Assembly (NCBI GenBank): GCA_037501455.1
Contig: CM074864.1
Coordinates: 21,446,001-21,510,000, forward strand
Reading direction: 5' to 3'
Origin: Lantana camara
Taxonomy: Eukaryota; Streptophyta; Magnoliopsida; Lamiales; Verbenaceae
DNA length: 64,000 bases
In this document: piece after piece, positions 59,179 through 64,000 of the stretch
Numbering within the stretch: position 1 is the stretch's first letter
Layout: every line of letters starts with the position of its first letter
Notes under the pieces: generated by a model
The model's database searches: none
The model's input: only the letters and a program-made list of their open reading frames with translations
What the model was told of the DNA's origin: nothing
Program-made: the position numbers and the translations under genes

Positions 59179-62100
59179 TGTAGCACCCGTGACGATAGGT
59201 ACCACATCCCCCCCGCACTACAAGTCTAGTCCACAAGTAAAATGGATGATCCAGCATGAACCGGACTCATAGCGAACAGGTGACAAAACAAAAACTTTCC
59301 TAGCTAGGCGGAATCTAACCCTGTACCAATTAATTCAATAGCTTGACATATGCAATGCAGAAGCAATTAATCATACTTAATCACAATAAGATCTCACAAG
59401 CTCAATATAAACAACAATGGGCTACACGCCCTAAATCCATATCATGATTCAACAAGCACCTAACAACGGGTTCAGCGAAGCATGCAACCTATCCCGAATA
59501 ATCAGTAACTCAAAAATCAATAAATCATGCGTTGGCACAGGCTCACTTAAATATATGATACAAATAAACATAATAATTGTGAAAGGTGACTCGAGTGTAC
59601 ATGTGAGACTCGAGACAACCACAAGGACTTGACTCCCGCCTAGCACACCTGCAAGAACCGAGAAAAGTGGGAAAGAGGGGTCAGTCTCTAGAAGACTGAG
59701 TGAGCAGGAGCTGTACGTATATAAAATAAGCACATGCAAGTCATAAATCCCGAGCAAAGTTTTATTGAAATTAGTTCCCCGAGAAGGGCAAGAAATAGAT
59801 TAGCAACGCTCGGGCTTTATGACTAATTCATATTAAATTCATTAAGTTCATAATGCATGAATAATCCTAATGGCTCGGCGAGGGAGCGTGCATATTCTCC
59901 AACCAAACTCCGACCATGTACAATGAACATGATATAATACTTTGAATACGTGATCATGCAATAATTAATTATACATGCGAGACATAAAACATGAGACTTA
60001 AGCATTTGGACAATCCATGTCCCGGCCTTCCCGCACGGTGCATAACAATAATAACATGAACATAATCATAATCATGAAAATAATTTCCATCCTTCTCCCT
60101 CCATAATGGTCGGGCCTGCAGACCCGAGCCATTCCATAATAATATCGAGATGGGGGCTCATGACTCCTACCCGCTCCTTCGATGGGTTAACCATCGGCTC
60201 AAGAATAACTCACCTTCCACACTACACGGTCGCGTGAGAGATTCTCAATGAGTACTTTGTGCAATGGCTTAGCTATACGTCGGCCCGATGCCGAACCGGT
60301 CTCCATTCACACATTTCCTCGGGGCCCAATACGTGTGCAAGATCAATGTGCATAATCTCGCCAAAACATTTCAAGTCATGACAATCATAATACGTTCCAT
60401 TTCATAAATCATGAGAAAAGGTTTACTCGATAAAGAATTACTGGATGACTTTACTTTGAAATCAATATATATATATATATATATACTTTAGGTTTTTGGC
60501 CAAAACTTATCACATAAAGGTTGTTGGGTTTATTACTTATCTAGAACGAAAACACCCTCACCTGGAAGATGACAATACAAGAATACAAGCTAGGCCGTGT
60601 GCTTATTGATCACGATATCTCTGTCCTGGAGATGAATTGTACAAGAAAAGGAACAATGTGTACTCGTGAGATACGACTCAATATGAAACCACATAAGACG
60701 CACGGCATGCTTATGAGATAGTGTAACGTGTTATGAGATGATTTAATATGAAATAAAGCATAAGTATGTCATGGAAGGGTGCGATCATGTTCATATGCTC
60801 AATTACTCACACGAATTCAATTCATATATTAAGCACGAATTCAAACAATCAAACTTAAGCAAATAAAAACCAAAGAGTGGAAAATAAGAGCATAATTATC
60901 AATTAAGCAAGCATATAATTCATATAAGTCACATACGGGAGTCAAGGAAGTGAAAGGAATGCAATAAGAGGGGTTTTGGTGAAGTTTGGCAACAGTTGAC
61001 AATTTTCGGAAATGTACAAGTTGTGGAAAAATAGGAATATCTTAAGTTCTAGAAGTTCAAATTGGGTTTTGTTTGTTGGATATGAAATTAGACACATAGA
61101 CCTTTAAAATGATATATGGCCCGTATTCTAGTTCCAAACGAGGAGAAAATGGCATTAGATTGAAGTTAGGCGAGTGCAGTTTGTTGGGAAAGTGGAAACA
61201 CCTAAAAGAATTGATTATATCTCACAAACTAGAAAATATATTGAGATTATTTCAATTGGATCTTGTTCTAGACTTCAAGAGGTTTCCAACGGTTCAAAAA
61301 TCAGGTCAATCGGAGTTCGTATGAGGGAGAAACGCCCGTTTGAAAAATGGTCTGAAAACCCAAACGGGTGTTTGGGAGCTCTCGGGTCAAAATTTTGGGA
61401 AATGAAATGGGCGTTTGGGAAATGAACTAAGGGACCACACGGGCGTTTGGAATGCCGCTGGACAAAAAAACAAGGGAAAAACAGGGGTAACACACGGGAA
61501 TGGCTTCCAACCCTTGCCAACACTAAATCAACAACAAGAATCAACTCAAAACTTGCATATAACATGCATATCATTCATATAAGTCATTTAGGCCATCTGT
61601 AATCCAAGGAAATATACTTTGATCATAGAAATCATTCATGAAGGCAATATGAAGTCAAGTGCTCAATCATGCTCTAAGCTTCATGTATTCAAGTTATAAA
61701 TGCACAAAACCAACTCAAAATCATCAAATAAGATTCATATATCCTCAAGGAAACTAAAAGAATCATAAACCCTAACTTTGATATCATGAATCATCAAGAT
61801 ATAAGCATGATCTCACCTTGAAAATGGAGGAGATGAAGGGAAAAGAAGAAATGAAGGTATGGAGCTTGATTCCTTGAAGAAATTGGATGAAAACTTGGCT
61901 TTCTTGCTCCTTGATGAACTGAGATGAAGAGAGGAAGAAATGGAAAGGGTTTATCTCTTGTGTTTGTATGAAATTGAAGAAGAAGAATGTGTATATATAT
62001 ATATATATATGTATATGTTTCAACGTGAAAAGGAGGAAGAGATAAGGAAATTGCCACTAAGTTCTCATGCAATTAAGTCAATGCAATCAAGTATACAAAG

Positions 62101-62423
62101 TTATGAATGTGGCACTTATTCTTTGTCAATTTATCAATTAAGACCAAGGATTTTATAAAGTTTCAATTAAGAACGAATAAACATGAATTCTTGCAATTAT
62201 GTGAAATTAAACACTTAAACATATTCGGGAAAAAATTAGACATATAATTCACGTAATGAAATTCACGAAAGAAGAAATTAAAAATCTTACAATCACAAGA
62301 ATTCACATTAAATGAATTGAACCTCTCAATTAAATCACGAAAAAGAATTAAAATAATCCTAAATCTCAAAACTCACACGCGTGGCGCGCGTACCTGAATA
62401 ATTTGAAAATGTGGGGCGTTACA
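59179..62423 (-). repeat. G 5' LTR (complete)
   Basis: A 3245-bp LTR from TGTAGCACCCG to GGGGCGTTACA on the plus strand. Stem-loop at 59681-59699, palindrome cluster at 61330-61446 and AT microsatellites at about 60465-60485 and 61991-62010. The hydrophobic minus-strand frame 59449-59757 recurs in the other LTR only because the LTRs are copies. Confidence 0.92.
61330..61446. promoter_or_regulatory. Palindrome cluster in LTR G (4 sites)
   Basis: AAACGCCCGTTT at 61330-61341, CCCAAACGGGTGTTTGGG at 61359-61376, AAATGGGCGTTT at 61405-61416 and the ACGGGCGT core at 61439-61446. Arms are CAA/TTG, different from all other families. Located 0.98-1.09 kb from the LTR 5' end. Confidence 0.7.
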
Positions 62424-62428
62424 GTCTA

Positions 62429-63805
62429 AATCTTGGGTTTTGTGTTTGTTTGTCACAGGGCCACTTCCGGGAGACGTCAAGCCCGCAGCTTATGTGTGTT
62501 AGGTTGTCTACACACACTTTTTGACTACTTATGCTCAACGTGAGGTTTAGGTGTTTGTTTTTTTTATTTAAATGACCTAAAACCCCTTATATGCTCCTTT
62601 TCTAGCCCGCATGCGACTATATATTATATATATAGTTAAATATGTGTAATGTAATGTATCTTTATGGCCTTATGATTATGTTTTGGAAATTTAAAATGAT
62701 ATACCTACGAGAATATATGAGCTTATGATTTCAAAATGAAACTTAATGTTATGTTATGTTCTGAGCGAGTTGGCTATGCAAGATTGGCAATAATGTATTG
62801 AATGAAAGGTAATAAATGGGCCCCGGAGGCTATGGGTTGGGAAACCAGTACGGCATCGGGCCGTGGGATAAATCTCGGGCATAGCCCTCCATTTGAGGTA
62901 TCACGCGCAAATCCGGGAGATAGGGAAAACGTGATATTCTTGAGCCGTCGGCGTTAAAATTCGATGAGGACACGTAGTGGGTCACACCTCTCGTGGAATG
63001 TTAATGTAATGGATGGTTAAGGTCGCGTAACCCTTCCATCATTGGAGTTCTGGTGGATTAACTTTGAATTTGATTTAATGTAATGTAATGATGAGTAAAG
63101 GGTAGATGGTCGTACTAGACGAGTTTAATGAATGTTTGTCTTAGATTATGAAATGGGAATAGAGCTTTAATGTTGCAATGTAAATGCTTATACTATATAT
63201 ATGTTTTGTTCTCGAAAATGTTTTGGTATGCAAAACCTATTTCCGATTCATAACCTCTTTATTTAATGTGCTTTGCTCTATATTTATATATTGATTGGGT
63301 GTGCGTTAGCCCCCTCACTCAGTCGATGGGTTGACCCTCATTTTTAACTTTTAATTTGAAGGTCTTTGCTCGAGCTAGGCGGAGAAGTGAGTCAGTTGAG
63401 TTTCACTTGTCTTTTTAGGTTGAGTCTTTCTTTTGTGGGTCAAGCAAACATTTGGACTTGTATTATGATTTCATTATGATTTTTTTCTTATGATACTTCG
63501 GTTTGAGATGATTATGATATGTAATTTGGTACCTCGGTTTAATATAAATTGTGATGTAATTGGCCGCGAGGTCATGATTGATATTTAATTTATCTTTGAC
63601 GGGTTTGATACTTATTTGAATGCATGCTCCCGCTACTCTTTCTCCTTGTGCACTTTGAGTTTGGTTTAGCTCCACCTAGCCTAGCTACTGTGTGTGTTGG
63701 TCTCCCGTTCGCTTTGACTTAGGCACGTCTATGGACTTTCCGTTTTATATACGGGTTCAGGTTCTAGTGCGGGGGATGTGGTGGCCCACCACACCAGGCG
63801 CTACA
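62429..63805 (+). mobile_element. Solo LTR F, 3' part
   Basis: Follows the right TSD copy of G (GTCTA, 62424-62428). Contains the stem-loop at 63319-63334 (TCAGTCGATGGGTTGA) and the common terminal blocks (CTCCCGTTCGCTTTGAC, then GTGCGGGGGATGTGGTGG), and ends CAGGCGCTACA at 63805. AGTTG follows. Confidence 0.88.
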
Positions 63806-63810
63806 AGTTG

Positions 63811-63921
63811 CGTTAATCTCCTCCTCTGACGCATCACCGAATTGAAAATACTATAATTTCCGTTAAACCAACAACTTCCTAGTATTTGCTTGTCCTGAGT
63901 TTCATCACCGGCCATCGCCAT
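63811..63921 (-). pseudogene. N-terminal part of the interrupted reading frame
   Basis: The likely start ATG is at 63919-63921 (MAMAGDETQDKQILGSCWF); the frame is open back to a TGA at 63973-63975, so the start cannot be far upstream unless a splice acceptor is used. The segment ends in MRQRRRLTQ just before the AGTTG duplication and continues in frame at 46994. See 46767-46994. Function unknown. Confidence 0.45.
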
Positions 63922-64000
63922 ATTCAGAATACCAATTCGAATTATCAGTTTGCAGTGGATCAACAATTCGATTCAAATTATGAACAATTCTGAATCAATG
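63922..64000. other. Right edge, 5' flank of the interrupted frame
   Basis: AT-rich sequence that could be 5'-UTR or intron. Nothing else recognisable in these 79 bases. Confidence 0.4.

Larger units (their letters stand above)
48660..62423 (-). mobile_element. Retrotransposon G, interrupted and partly deleted
   Basis: TSD GTCTA at 48655-48659 and 62424-62428. It comprises a broken left LTR (48660-49755), inserted element H (49756-55814), a residual internal region (55815-59178) and a complete right LTR (59179-62423). The minus orientation follows from the PBS at 59158-59170. The left LTR differs from the right at about 45 positions in 1.1 kb by eye (about 4%), so G is clearly older than A1 and A2. 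The PPT and neighbouring sequence were lost at the H junction. No coding sequence is left. Confidence 0.9.

Overview
This window is plant nuclear DNA, probably from a eudicot, and almost all of it is nested LTR retrotransposons. The evidence is a Ty3/gypsy chromovirus pol with a chromodomain-like tail, primer-binding sites matching plant initiator tRNA-Met (TGGTATCAGAGCC), 5-bp target-site duplications (TSDs), and long LTRs that begin TGTAAC/TGTGAC and end GCTACA. I see no prokaryotic signal. The only possible host coding sequence is one small interrupted reading frame at the right edge. The species cannot be named from the sequence. Letters A-I below are my own labels for element families.

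Left part (1-14166): LTR D (+; 1-560 and 11765-12621) sits in LTR E (+; from 12622 to 14166). D is interrupted by A1, a complete minus-strand element (561-11764, TSD GTTTG) with two 4.0-kb LTRs and a 3.2-kb internal region that encodes nothing.

Middle part (14167-46994): a large foldback structure is built from exact 100-bp tandem units in inverted orientation (4 units in one arm, about 11 in the other). Its right arm is split by LTR C (16262-17920 and 44526-46150, TSD TTCTT). C is split by a tandem B retrotransposon (LTR-internal-LTR-internal-LTR, 17921-44525). The first B internal region holds A2 (22500-33782, TSD CTGAA), whose LTRs are almost identical. The last B LTR holds I (41479-44074), a different LTR, probably Copia, reduced to LTR, PBS and leader.

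Right part (46767-64000): a short minus-strand reading frame is cut by solo LTR F (46995-48659 and 62429-63805, TSD AGTTG). F holds minus-strand element G (48660-62423, TSD GTCTA). G holds H (+, 49756-55814), a gypsy element truncated in gag, with protease-RT-RNase H and integrase frames separated by one in-frame stop and an intact 2.5-kb 3' LTR. H is the only element here with recognisable enzymes.

A, B and G encode nothing recognisable but keep PBS, polypurine tract (PPT) and LTR ends, so they are probably mobilised in trans by H-like relatives. The related families share cis structures that ordinary annotation does not name: (1) a cluster of 4-6 short palindromes with an ACGGNCGT-like core and family-specific arms, about 1-1.3 kb into most LTRs; (2) a stem-loop near the LTR 3' end whose stem survives by compensatory or G:U changes; (3) arrays of GAGAGANCCCCGTCTCTC hairpins near the PPT of the non-coding elements; (4) a second, central PPT-like tract; (5) a covarying hairpin just before the PPT. 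I consider (1) to (4) the best candidates for an undescribed system. All divergence figures are counts by eye.
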